Below, in pieces: positions 11,801 through 20,533 of a DNA stretch of 60,000 nucleotides; positions within the stretch are counted from its first letter, which is position 1, and each line of letters begins with the position of its first letter. The notes under the pieces were generated by a model, which saw only the letters and a program-made list of their open reading frames with translations, searched no databases and had not been told where the DNA came from. The position numbers were made by a program, and so were the translations under genes. The stretch is taken from the NCBI RefSeq assembly GCF_964355755.1, contig NC_092676.1, positions 7,796,288-7,856,287 on the forward strand, read 5' to 3'. This DNA comes from Antedon mediterranea. Taxonomy: Eukaryota; Echinodermata; Crinoidea; Comatulida; Antedonidae.

Positions 11801-14042
11801 TTCATATTCTTATGATGATGCTAAGGCTCTGTCTACACTATCAAAATGTATGTGACAAAAAGATTGTGATGTGCCTATATATGGATGTCATATCACTACC
11901 ATATTTGGGCACATCACACTTCTTTTTTTTTTTTGATAGTTTAGACAGAGCTTTATTACAAATAATAAAACTCAATAATATTCAAAATAGCCTCATTAAA
12001 ATGCAATTAAATTTGAACAAAATTAGCATTGCATACCATTACTAATTTACAATTAGTTTTGACAATCATTTGAATTGTTACATTACAATTAAGATGTTTT
12101 AACATAAAAGTGGGGTCAGTGTTTGTGGGTCGGTTTACCAAGAACAGAATGTAGTGTTCAGTTTTATTACCTCAATCATAAATCATGGCTTTAAGTTTAC
12201 TGTGGAAATGTTCATACAATAGTAAATTCTATTCATGTTAAATCAACTTGAATTTAAATAAAGATTACTCAAATATTATGTAGAATAGGAATCTAAATTA
12301 CAAAATCAGCTTCTTGTATAAATATTATTAAAAATAAAATATCGTTCTTATCAGGCGTGGATTTAGGCCGGGACTAAACAGGATTTAGCCCCCCTAAAAT
12401 TTAACAGCCATGTCTGTTTTAAAATAAATAATGACTGTTTTTATTTATCTGCAACCCAACGGATCGTTTATATTTTAAAAAATTTATTTATCATTTATAA
12501 AATATTTAGCCCTCATAATTTATAATGCTGGATCTGCCCCTGCTTATTGTTTGCAAGTACAGTACTATACTAAACAAACTTTTGTTGACTTTTCAAATAT
12601 TATATATATTAGTAGGAATATTATAAAAATATATTACAAAATATAGTACAGAAAGCATCTTATTATTAATTAATATTAAATATTGTTGTTTATAATATAA
12701 AGTACAACAACTACTTCTCAATTTTCTCCTATACAATACATTTAATTTTCTTGGCATCCTCCTGTAGATGCATTTTTGCATGAGGAACGTCACCTAGAAT
12801 ACTATGAAACGGAAAATGTGTTATAATTATATTTTACCTCATCTTGTCTGTCAACTGCAATGCCTTCTTCTATAAGAGCCTGTACAACATCGACATGTCC
12901 ATCTATCACAGCTCTGTGCAATGCAGTGCTGCCATACTAAAACAAAATGATTAAAAACATTAAATTGTATCTCCTTACTTACAAATGAACAGTCACTTAA
13001 TTTTCATTAAGTTCTGTTTTTTAACATTCTACTGGCTTCTCTTTTATACAAGGCACATGACCATAAAGGTTCTATTTGGCATAATAAGCATTTGTTAATA
13101 TGTTGGCACATGCAGTGTGCCATACCTATACTTGAGCTGGATAAGACTTGCGGGAAAGTTAGGTATAATGTCATACCAGGTGAGGTGTGCAGGGACTGTA
13201 CAACCAGTCAAAAGTTTAATTATTTTAACAAAGCTTTCACCTACAGTAGCTCACCCAAAGATATGATCTCTTTATTAAATCTACAGTTTTGTACTGTTCT
13301 AGGTCTTGCTATTCACATTTAGTATCTTATATGAAATTCAATCAATAGTTAACACAATTTTGATTAAATTTAAATGTGTACAATGGGTTTGTTACCCGTA
13401 AGTTTTGCAATTTCGTGCTGGCTGCTGCAACTGCTTTATCGTTTTGATTTAGGTTTTGCTAATTTTCCATCTCTATGTTGAAATTTAGCCACTGATAACC
13501 ACAACATTGTCATTTTTTCAGTAATTTGTCTTTATTACATTAATATTTAATACTAATATTATAATATTTAACATTAATATTCTTACCACATCTTGAATGT
13601 TGATCTCACAGCCTAACTGTATACAGACCTTGGCAGTTTCTGCTTGGCCGTAATAGGAAGCATAGTGAAGAGCAGTTCTACCATACTAAAAAAGAGAATA
13701 TAATTAAAATACAAATAGATTTGAACAGAGACAAGTTAGGATATCTGCTTTTAAACACATTGGAACATACACATTGAATATATGCTGAACATAAATGATG
13801 CTATATTTCACAACATGGAATTATTAGTAAACAACTTCATTATCTCTTTAAATTAATATTTCATTTCATATTTTCAATACAGTTGCGTCTACAGCATTTA
13901 CAGTACTTCTAGGACTATTTTATTAGCTTACCTTGTCGATATCAAACCTAGCCCCATCTTGCAGAAGCTCCTTTATCTTGCCCTTTTCCCCCTTGCTTGC
14001 AACTAGCCGTAGCTTATCTGATAGCTGGCTCTGGGTGGCCAT
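5635..14042 (-). CDS. ANKRD6: ANKRD6 (diversin) orthologue, N-terminal ankyrin domain, seven exons
   Basis: Seven phase-0 exons splice in frame to 262 residues: 14042-13932, 13685-13587, 12936-12838, 8725-8624, 7964-7866, 6542-6444 and 5811-5635. All have GT donors and AG acceptors. The first exon starts at ATG 14042. The product has eight ankyrin repeats, mostly one per 99-nt exon. The order and wording (GNTALHEA, QNGHNQ, GDTPLHVA, final short repeat ending MSAPK) follow vertebrate ANKRD6/diversin repeat by repeat. Family knowledge: diversin is a cytoplasmic and centrosomal/basal-body adaptor that binds Dishevelled. It recruits casein kinase I epsilon to the Axin complex, damping canonical Wnt and promoting planar polarity. 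The C-terminal, partly coiled-coil region (about 450 residues in vertebrates) is not recognised and presumably lies beyond the left edge or in small missed exons. The introns are full of MITEs and SINEs. Confidence 0.88.
6164..6303. mobile_element. MITE, GTAGACAGAGC family, copy 1
   Basis: About 140 bp. It shares the core GATGTGCCTATATATGGA...ACCATATTTGG...GGCACATCACAC and the terminal word AGACAGAGCTTC with copies at 11039-11151 and 11825-11951. Its left inverted end is degraded. It lies in an ANKRD6 intron. Confidence 0.6.
6444..6542 (-). CDS. ANKRD6: ANKRD6 exon 6 (ankyrin repeat 6)
   Basis: 99 nt, 33 residues, phase 0. It encodes one ankyrin repeat starting HGDTPLHVASRFGH. Acceptor TTTTAG before 6542 and donor GTATGA after 6444. 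Confidence 0.88.
6869..7151. mobile_element. MITE with TAAAatCCCATTCCCTAC ends (CCTACTTTTTTAGATCTAA family, copy C)
   Basis: The ends TTCCCTAC and TAGGGAATGGGGCTTTAA are imperfect inverted repeats. Internal blocks (TTTTTTAGATCTAAT, TATGGTCCTATTGC, TTTAAATGGTTAAAAATGT, GGAATGACCTG) are shared with the larger copies at 9991-10783 and 24849-25761. Non-autonomous, with no coding sequence. Confidence 0.75.
7480..7775. repeat. Duplicated ~130-bp block, MITE-like
   Basis: The block GGGGTAAATAATTTTGTTTTCGA...GTGAATAACTATTATGTGACATT occurs near 7496 and again near 7640. The end word AGGGGGACAATATATCTTTAA recurs in inverted sense near 19555 and in a diverged form near 39730. I infer a small dispersed DNA element with an internal duplication. 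Confidence 0.5.
7866..7964 (-). CDS. ANKRD6: ANKRD6 exon 5 (ankyrin repeat 5)
   Basis: 99 nt, 33 residues, phase 0. It begins YGLRAIHLSCQNGHNQTT. The LSCQNGHNQTTRNLL stretch is diagnostic of the fifth repeat of the diversin family. Acceptor TTTCAG and donor GTAAGT-like. Confidence 0.88.
8624..8725 (-). CDS. ANKRD6: ANKRD6 exon 4 (ankyrin repeat 4, 34 residues)
   Basis: 102 nt, 34 residues, phase 0. It begins NGNTALHEAAWNGYSRSV. It is one residue longer than its neighbours because of an extra residue in LLKFGKSNIHVANK. Acceptor TGTCAG and donor GTAAGT. Confidence 0.88.
8942..9680. other. ANKRD6 intron sequence, nothing identified
   Basis: AT-rich and single-copy in this window as far as I can see. 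Short open frames have no motif or splice context. Confidence 0.5.
9685..9850 (-). mobile_element. tRNA-derived SINE, family 2
   Basis: Read on the minus strand, a tRNA-like head carries a box A region (TGGTCTAATGATTAGGA) and a box B region (GGTTTGAATCTTGG). It is followed by an AGTCG/CTCACAGATTT body and an ATTAATTAATT-containing tail. Related copies lie at 45985-46088, 50985-51065 and 56195-56368. The degenerate boxes argue for a SINE rather than a working tRNA gene. Confidence 0.7.
9843..9972. repeat. 34-bp tandem repeat, four copies
   Basis: The unit TTTCATGGTAATGTTCAAAC plus TCGATTTGATAC occurs four times in a row, alternating GGTAATG and GGTATTG. A single diverged unit follows the SINE copy near 51020, so the array is an amplified SINE-flanking segment. 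Confidence 0.85.
9991..10783. mobile_element. MITE with 18-bp TIRs and ACTCT target duplication (copy A)
   Basis: The ends TAAAGACACCTTCCCTAC and GTAGGGAAGGTGTCTTTA are perfect inverted repeats. They are flanked by ACTCT on both sides (9986-9990 and 10784-10788). The body contains TTTTTTAGATCTAA, GCGGCCCGCTATAA and GGAATGACCTGGTTTAATG, shared with copy B. A second hairpin element is nested near its right end. No coding capacity is seen. Confidence 0.85.
10451..10698. mobile_element. 248-bp near-perfect hairpin element nested in MITE copy A
   Basis: TCCAAAGGCAAATTACTG at the left is the exact inverse of CAGTAATTTGCCTTTGGA at the right. The inner arms (AAAGCGAAAAGCTAAATCAA versus its inverse) continue the pairing to a short AT loop. 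It is flanked by TATATATGTATTACATA words on both sides. A diverged single arm lies at 13432-13535. Confidence 0.85.
11039..11151. mobile_element. MITE, GTAGACAGAGC family, copy 2
   Basis: It starts CCTTGTCTACACC. It contains ACCATATTTGGCTATA and CCGTATTTGGCTACATCACAC and ends in a TTTTTGTCAAACTAG tract. It is the same element type as 11825-11951 but more decayed. Confidence 0.6.
11152..11820. other. ANKRD6 intron sequence, nothing identified
   Basis: No exon with splice sites or homology is seen, and no inverted repeat ends were found. Confidence 0.45.
11825..11951. mobile_element. MITE, GCTCTGTCTACACTATCA family, copy 3 (best preserved)
   Basis: The ends GCTCTGTCTACACTATCAAA and TTTGATAGTTTAGACAGAGC are inverted repeats over about 20 bp. 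The 127-bp element carries a GATGTGCC...GGCACATC inner palindrome. It lies in the large ANKRD6 intron. Confidence 0.8.
11955..12837. other. ANKRD6 intron sequence, nothing identified
   Basis: Very AT-rich, with no exon or element ends recognised. The 66-codon open frame at 12593-12793 has no protein-like features. Confidence 0.45.
12838..12936 (-). CDS. ANKRD6: ANKRD6 exon 3 (ankyrin repeat 3)
   Basis: 99 nt, 33 residues, phase 0. It begins YGSTALHRAVIDGHVDVV and ends AVDRQDE, as in the third repeat of the diversin family. Acceptor TTTTAG and donor GTAAAA (a non-consensus +4/+5 base). Confidence 0.88.
13432..13535. mobile_element. Solo arm related to the 10451-10698 hairpin
   Basis: Shares GTTTTGATTTAG, TAGCCACTGATA and TTGTCATTTTTTCAGTAATTTG with the right arm of the hairpin element, with many substitutions. 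It is an old fragment. Confidence 0.6.
13587..13685 (-). CDS. ANKRD6: ANKRD6 exon 2 (ankyrin repeat 2)
   Basis: 99 nt, 33 residues, phase 0. It begins YGRTALHYASYYGQAETA and ends INIQDV. Acceptor TTTTTTAG and donor GTAAGA. Confidence 0.88.
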
Positions 14043-14083
14043 TTAGGCTACCTGTTAACTATGACTCGCATTGCCAAATATGT
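13932..14083 (-). CDS. ANKRD6: ANKRD6 exon 1 (start codon exon)
   Basis: CDS 14042-13932 encodes 37 residues starting MATQSQLSDKLRLVASKGEK, the truncated first ankyrin repeat expected for this family. It ends at a GTAAGC donor. A TTTTTTCAG acceptor at 14084-14086 implies that a 41-nt 5' UTR segment (14083-14043) is spliced to an upstream non-coding exon. The ATG is the first in the exon in this frame. Confidence 0.85.
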
Positions 14084-14238
14084 CTGAAAAAACAAGAAGT
14101 AAATAGTAAAGTATAAATTAAATAAAAAATTGGAGCTTAAACAGTACTATACTAACCTACCTTCCAAAATAAGATGTAAAAAGACAAACATCTAAATTCT
14201 TTTCATTAGCACAGTAGGGCAACTGTTTCATTACCTGT

Positions 14239-15059
14239 TACCGTATATTTCGGTGTATAAGTCGCACTTTTGACACGCAAATTTGACCTCTAAATTAAGG
14301 GTGCGTCTTATACACCGAACATAAATGCCTCACCACACAGATTGTACATAGGCCTAGGCTATCGTCACCTCGTTTGCTACTAACTAACGTAACGGCAACC
14401 TGCTTCTGCCTAGGCCTAGTTTTCAAGTCATTTTAGCATGATGTTATACTAAATATAATGAAAAGATTTGTTCATTATGGCGCTCCGATAAAATTTCATT
14501 TGTAAACGTTTACGTCGTACGATTGGAATAGTATTTATTTATACAGTAGTTATACGCACGATCGCCGTACCCCAAGCGCAAGCCCTTCTTTTGGTGGCAC
14601 ATGGTGTACGGTATTCGACTAGTATATTCTCCAGGTGATTATAGCATGGACCTAGCGTACACACTTCTCGGATACATAGATACTAATCGAATACGATTGT
14701 CCATGAAAACGTGCGCCCTCTCGAAATGATCGAGCGAGGCTAGCCCACACACGTGCGTGTTACACACACGGTCATGCACTCGATGTTGCGGCGAAACTCA
14801 TGAATAACAAGTTAGAAAGAACTTGTTGAGGCTGGGCGCGGTCGAGCCTAGGTAAGAAAAAACCTAAATAAAGGACGCCGTTGTAGATATAACAAAATAT
14901 ATTATTACAATAATATTGATTACAATTTAAAAAAACATTGTTTTGATGAAATATAAGGTGCGTCTTATACATCGACGATATAAAAAATACCGATATTTTA
15001 CTCTCAGTTGGGGGTGCGTCTTATACACAGGTGCGACTTATACACCGAAATATACGGTA
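14239..15059. mobile_element. Non-autonomous DNA element with CCGTATATTTCGGTGTATAA TIRs
   Basis: The 29-bp ends (14239-14267 and 15031-15059) are perfect inverted repeats including terminal TA. A second inverted motif, GGTGCGTCTTATACA, lies just inside both ends. The CGACTTATAC-and-CCGTATTTTTCGG style of terminus is a known widespread MITE signature in animals. The 820-bp body contains no transposase. Confidence 0.85.
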
Positions 15060-15287
15060 TACATCACAAAATGTTGATAGCTGGTCACAGGATCAAACCG
15101 TTAGTTACTGTACTAAGGATACGAAAATATGTGAAGATTTAAATCATCCTTAATAAATACTATGATAAAATGAGATAAAAAAAATACTTAACTTGCTGAG
15201 ATCGTACAATAGTTGGACAAATAGATATTTTAATTAATTTGTACGTACCTTATTCCTTCAGAAATGACATATCCTTTTGTGACTTAA

Positions 15288-15452
15288 GCTTTTTTATCTG
15301 TATACCATTTTGATGTTTTTATATTTTAATGAAATGTGTTTTAAGTGTTTTAACCTATATATTTATTTTTATATTCTTATTCTATGAAATACACTCAATA
15401 TATTTTGCTTTTTACTGAGGATGAAACAAAGTAAATTGAATTGAATTGATAA
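15288..15452 (+). mobile_element. CR1/L2-type LINE 3' end with GAATT tail
   Basis: An AT-rich 3' UTR ends in TTTTTACTGAGGATGAAAC, AAGTAAA and TTGAATTGAATTGA. That short-repeat tail is typical of CR1/L2-clade LINE 3' ends. Only the 3' stub remains. Confidence 0.6.
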
Positions 15453-15459
15453 CTACAGT

Positions 15460-16380
15460 AGTGAATGACTATCTTAAAAACAAAACCAGTAATACTAAAA
15501 CTAAACTAGACACAAAATACTTACAGTACTGGACTGAACAGAGGCTATTGTTAGAACAAAAGAATTAAACAAACATTATGCAGTAGGTCTACTCTCTGGA
15601 GTATTCTCATTGGTTTATTTAAGAGGTTGTACCAGCTAGGAACAAAATAGGAACAAAATACAGTATTTTTTTATTTCAATGAAATTCAAAGAACTGCTCA
15701 TTCCATTTCAACTAACACTTACCTGTACATACTGTTGGGCAACATGCTGAGAGGCATAATGCCAAAATAATTACGTTCCTCAGTTTTAGATTTTGACTAT
15801 ATGGTAGGCTATACAGTAAATACCACAACACAGCTGTGTGTAATATGAAGCTACTGTAGACTGTACTACTATACTAAAGCTTACCAACTATAGGTACCAC
15901 ATAACATGAATAAAACATGTACTGTATAGCTTCTACTGTAATACTACAGTATATAATACATTAGAAGGAGGAAACGTGGGATACTGTTAATGCAACAGGC
16001 AGTTGGGAATCTAAGTCCATGTCATCAGCATCAATGGTTACAAAGGGTACATGGTGAGAGGCATAAAGCCAGTTATTACAGTCCCAGTGGAAATGGTTAG
16101 GTGTTAAATACCTGTATTATTGCCTAATTAGATTCATCCTGTGTGAAAGAATGACTTTGAAACTGTCAGTGTCAACATTTTAATTTTACCTATTCTCCCA
16201 TGTTCACCATATGAATAGATTTTCAAACTATTTAAAGTTGATCAAACCATAGAGATATTATAATATCTCTAATGATCAAACATTAATACAAAACAAAATC
16301 TACAAAACCAATTGATGCACTGAAGCTTATACATGTGATTGAAGATTGAAATATTTAATCATGATTTTCATTACTGTATA
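15460..16380. other. Region upstream of ANKRD6 exon 1; possible untranslated exons
   Basis: Two strong minus-strand donors occur: GTAAGTAT ending a candidate exon at about 15524, and ACAG|GTAAGTG at 15723. Either could be a 5' UTR exon of ANKRD6 but no transcript evidence is available. Nothing else is identified. Confidence 0.3.
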
Positions 16381-16384
16381 CAAT

Positions 16385-16800
16385 TTTTTTTTTCTTATTC
16401 CTATTCAATTTAAATACTGAACAGTGTACTTATCATAGAGTTGTTATTTTAAAACTCTCCGGTAAAACATAAAAAGTAAAAATTGTAATTTGTTTGCACA
16501 TAAAAATCATTATTTGAAGTTTTTTTATCTTTAATTTTAATTCAATTTCAATACTGTATACGATGTCATGTAAAATCTGGGAGTTGTTATTTTACAGCTC
16601 TTTGGTAAACCGTTTTAAATTGAGACACAAAGTCCAATTAAAGTTGATAAAATAACTTAAAAAAATTAAAGAATAGTAAAAATTGAACTCTGTAAAATGT
16701 TTGTAGCTTTTTCCAATTCAATTTCAATACTGTACTAACTACTAACTATATACAATGTAAAATCTCGCAGTTGTTATTTTACAGCTCTTTGGTAAATGTA
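16385..16800. repeat. Three diverged ~150-bp repeats
   Basis: The phrase TTCAATACTGTA, then GTAAAATCT and GTTGTTATTTTACAGCTCTT, recurs three times (near 16405, 16545 and 16725). It is an old tandem duplication. Confidence 0.5.
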
Positions 16801-17128
16801 CAACAGTCTTAATGGTCTCGGTCCAACCAAAATTGGTAACAATAATAACATGAAAGCAAAAATGAACTGCAAAACTTGTTCACACATAAAAATAAGCAAC
16901 ATTCCAATTGAATTACTTTTTTTTATACAGACAGGCCTTACATGGGTAGTAACAAAGTGCGAGGCAGCGAGGCACGCGAGGCAGGGAAGGCATGCGAGGC
17001 AAGTCAGAAATGTATGCGAGGCATCGTTTTACCATCATCAAAAAATGCGAGGCATCATTTTATCATTTCTCAAAATTGCAAGGCAGGTAATCACCGAAAT
17101 TGAAGTAGCCTAGGCCTAGGCCCGCTAG

Positions 17129-17961
17129 GCTAGTTTCCTTTTGCACCTGCCTTGTATTTTAACCAACTTTATCCTGAATACCACAGCTTAGAAATTAGTA
17201 GGCCTACTTTAATGAAGAAAAATCACATAAAAGTAACAATAAATCCATTAAATTGGTGATTTTACAGACGTTGTTTTTCTCGCATTTCGCACACTCAATG
17301 TTCAATATTTTGGTTTCTATGAAACGCCAAAAGAGCAAAATTAATTAGAGGGCTAAAAACTCTGTGGAATCCATTTATATTTAACGCATTATTTGGTGAA
17401 AATCAAGTACAATTTCAATAGATTTTGTCACTGTCAGTAAGGAAAAATGTTACTGTTGATAATCTACACGGTTTCGTTAACCTTTTAAAGAATAAAATAG
17501 AAAAATTCATCATAATATCCTTAGTAGGATGTCCTAGGTCTAGACTAGGTAGTGATGTTGATTTAGGATCGATTATTATTCTTTGAAGAAAACAGAACAG
17601 TATCAGCAGTAACATATTACAACATTTTTATTGACAAATTAACAAATATATTGAAATAAAACGTGTTTTTCACCAATAAATGCATGAGAAATTGACGCAT
17701 TCCACTGAGTTTTAGTCCTCTATTATCGTTGCTCTTTTGGCGCTCCATAGAAACAAATATATTGAACATTGAATAAGTGAAATTCGCGAACAGTGTGCGA
17801 GAAACACCCCTGTAAAATCATTAATTTAAGGATTTATTTGTTACTTTTTATGTGATTCTTTCATTAAAGTACTCATGAGGTATACTTCTAAGGTGTGGTA
17901 TTCACACGATAAAGTTAGTTATCAAATTTGGAGTAAAAATACAAGCGAAGGAAACTAGCGC
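17129..17961. mobile_element. Nested 0.83 kb foldback
   Basis: Left landmarks are TAGTTTCCTT, AAAAATCACATAAAAGTAAC, CTCGCATTTCGCACA and GCCAAAAGAGCAA. All recur inverted at 17697-17961 in mirrored order. It is either an independent foldback inserted in the MULE-like element or part of its core. Confidence 0.75.
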
Positions 17962-18149
17962 CACGTTTATTAGTACGTACATGGACAACAATAAATAAAA
18001 ATCGTTCGTAATATACTTAGCTTACTAAAACAGGAATAGTGTATCATTATTAAATATTACACCAATTATTATTATATCAAAATTGATTAAATTATTTTCT
18101 ACATAGGCCTCTTATCTAGGTTAGGGCTAAGCATAATAAAAATTATTAG

Positions 18150-18650
18150 CTAAAGTTTAATTTTAGGCCTAGTATTACAATTGTCGGACGTAAGTCTTTT
18201 TTCACACGCGCTCCAGAATTCTGTCGCAATTTTTTTCTTTGCGGCATGTTATTGGATCGGCATATCAATTACCTTTTATTCACCGCCAGTTATTGAACTT
18301 GTCCTGGCAATCGCTGTTCACCTTATTTGCGAGAGAGGTACACGTGTTGTTCCTAGAGAATGGAATGTCAAAAATGTCTTTGGCACGCCGCTCAGAGAGA
18401 AGTCTGTGCGTTGCTGCTGCTGAAACCACGTGCTATAGTAGGGGAATGCACCACAATCCTCTGAGCTGAGGGCTGAATCATTCCGCTACCTGCTAAATAG
18501 TAAAGAGGGATTTTCCATCTCTCGGGTCTACCGGATCTAGGCGCAGGGGTGTGACAAAATATTATTTTCACTCTGCTATGTTCGAGAGACATGTGAGTGA
18601 ACACGCTCGAAATGCCAACAAACATTGCAGTCATTTGATGAGTGTGTCGC
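18150..18650. other. GC-richer block with open frames, unassigned
   Basis: It is GC-richer than its surroundings and contains overlapping open frames (for example 18181-18423) without a recognised domain or splice context. It could be captured host sequence inside the MULE-like element. I do not call a gene. Confidence 0.3.
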
Positions 18651-19022
18651 TATAACAATTATTGTTTATCGAAGAAGACTGTCGTTCAGATTTTTTAACC
18701 GTAGTTTGGGCACTTTTGTAAAAGTAAAATTTGACACGATATGACTTGAATGAAAAAACAATCGTTACATAAAAATAAACAACATGATGAGTGTATACAC
18801 AAATCTATTTAGATACGCTTGTATCGATTGATTATTAGGCCTATAATATAGCATAATAGCACGTTAAGATATGCCTCGCACCTTTTTGAAATTGTAAACT
18901 ATATGCCTCGCATGCCTCGCACTTTTGGAAAGGATAAAATGATGCCTCGCACAAATATTTGGCATGCCGCGCATGCCTCGCTTGCCTCGCTGCCTCGCAC
19001 TTTGTCAACACTCGCCTTACAT

Positions 19023-20377
19023 CACAGTACAAAAAACATAACTCCAAAGGAATGTAAACTAACTGAATGAAAAATGACATTATGTAAACTAGGAGCACAT
19101 CAGATGTTGTAAGGTATTGAAATGTGTTGAACCCAAGGTCTTTATTTCACTACAGTACAGCATACTGTAAAAATACTATTGTTGTACCACAAGGACAAAA
19201 GAATAGAACAGACCATGGAACTGATTTAGACAAAAGGGAGTTAATCTTTGATGGTCATGTCCACTATTATTATAATTAATACACTGTGTAATCAATAGAC
19301 TTGTAAATAACATGAACAAATAGTGGATTGTTATTATTAGTCTCATTAGGCTAAATAATATTCTTATCTAGTGAATTCAGTAATGATGACACCATAAAAA
19401 AACCTCTTAACACAATTTCAAAGACAATGTGCCGTGCAGCTGTATATGCATTTTGACTTTGAACTTTTTATGATTTAAATTTTAAAATAACTATTAACAA
19501 CAATTATTTTAACAATAAATATTAATATTCTAAATCTAAGAATAAATTTTAAAGATATATTGTCCCCTGAACAAATTATTTTTTAATTAATATTTTTGTT
19601 GAATATGCCATTTTAATGTCATATAGTTATTCACTTTGACTACGGAAGAGATTAACTTTTATTAAAACAAAACAAAAATTATTAATCTTCATTTTTCACA
19701 GTTTGTTCAAAGCTGAAATAACATAGAAACTGGGTTATTCCATGTAATATTCTATTTATTGAATATCAATTTTGACCTTACCTTAATATGACCTTGAGTT
19801 CTGTTTTGTAGTTGTAAATCAAATATAAGTCTCTGTTCTTACCTTTTTACATACCCATTGTAATTTTAGATGATGGAGAACAGGAAAGGAAATGAAGTGT
19901 GCAAACTTACTTACTAGGAAGAAATATGATGAAGTCCTCTCAATTATTTTAGAATATGGAGAATATACCCAAGCAAATAATAATAATAATGGTAGACTTA
20001 CATAGCGCCTAAAATACAATGTTTAAGTTTATGTCCAAGTGCAAATCCATCACAAAATATCATAGATAACAAAAAAAAAAGAAGAAAAGCAGAGGAACCA
20101 TTTACACTGCTCCATTCTCTGGCACTGAAGCTCTCATGAGAGCTCGTCAGAACAGTATTAACAGGAACTCAAGTTGAAAAGGCAAACTTTACTTTGTAGG
20201 AATATACTGTAAAGAGCATTGATGGTGGATTTGGTGTTAAAATCCACATTTAATTTTGATAGGAAGTCTGTTCAGTCTTATACACAGGCTTAAAATCATA
20301 ATTTTCTATGGAGGACAGAGGAAGATTTCAATTATCAGGACTACACATGCAAGGACAAAGAAAGCTTGAATACTTAC
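19023..20377. other. No gene seen
   Basis: AT-rich intergenic or intronic sequence. A fragment near 19550-19650 matches the small element at 7480-7775 in inverse orientation. Confidence 0.5.
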
Positions 20378-20526
20378 ACTTGGCAGAATATTAAGATGGT
20401 TGCTGATATAATATCTGTCGTTCCTCTAACATCTACATTTGGCCAATGGCTACAAATCACCTTGCTAAATCCACTTGGTATTAAATCCCTCAGCAATAGC
20501 TAACACTTGCTTAATCTGCTTTTAAT
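20378..20526 (-). other. Possible non-coding exon on the minus strand
   Basis: Bounded by a TTTTCAG acceptor (20527-20533) and a GTAAGTAT donor (20371-20377), 149 nt, with no long open frame. It could be a 5' UTR exon of the ANKRD6 transcription unit. The splice signals are the only support. Confidence 0.22.
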
Positions 20527-20533
20527 CTGAAAA

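Larger units (their letters stand above)
16944..19013. mobile_element. MULE-like element with GCGAGGCA-array TIRs and 9-bp target duplication
   Basis: The left end has ACAAAGTGCGAGGCAGCGAG followed by several GCGAGGCA units (to about 17090). The right end (18863-19013) is the inverse, with TGCCTCGC units. GCCTTACAT flanks both sides (16935-16943 and 19014-19022), a 9-bp duplication as in Mutator-like elements. The interior holds a further inverted repeat (17129-17961) and an unassigned GC-richer block (18150-18650), with no recognisable transposase. Confidence 0.8.

Noticed and set aside
18181-18634. Overlapping 76-80 codon frames on both strands as a gene
   Set aside because: Frames overlap on opposite strands with no recognised domain. 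The region lies inside a MULE-like element, so I keep it as an unassigned block only.
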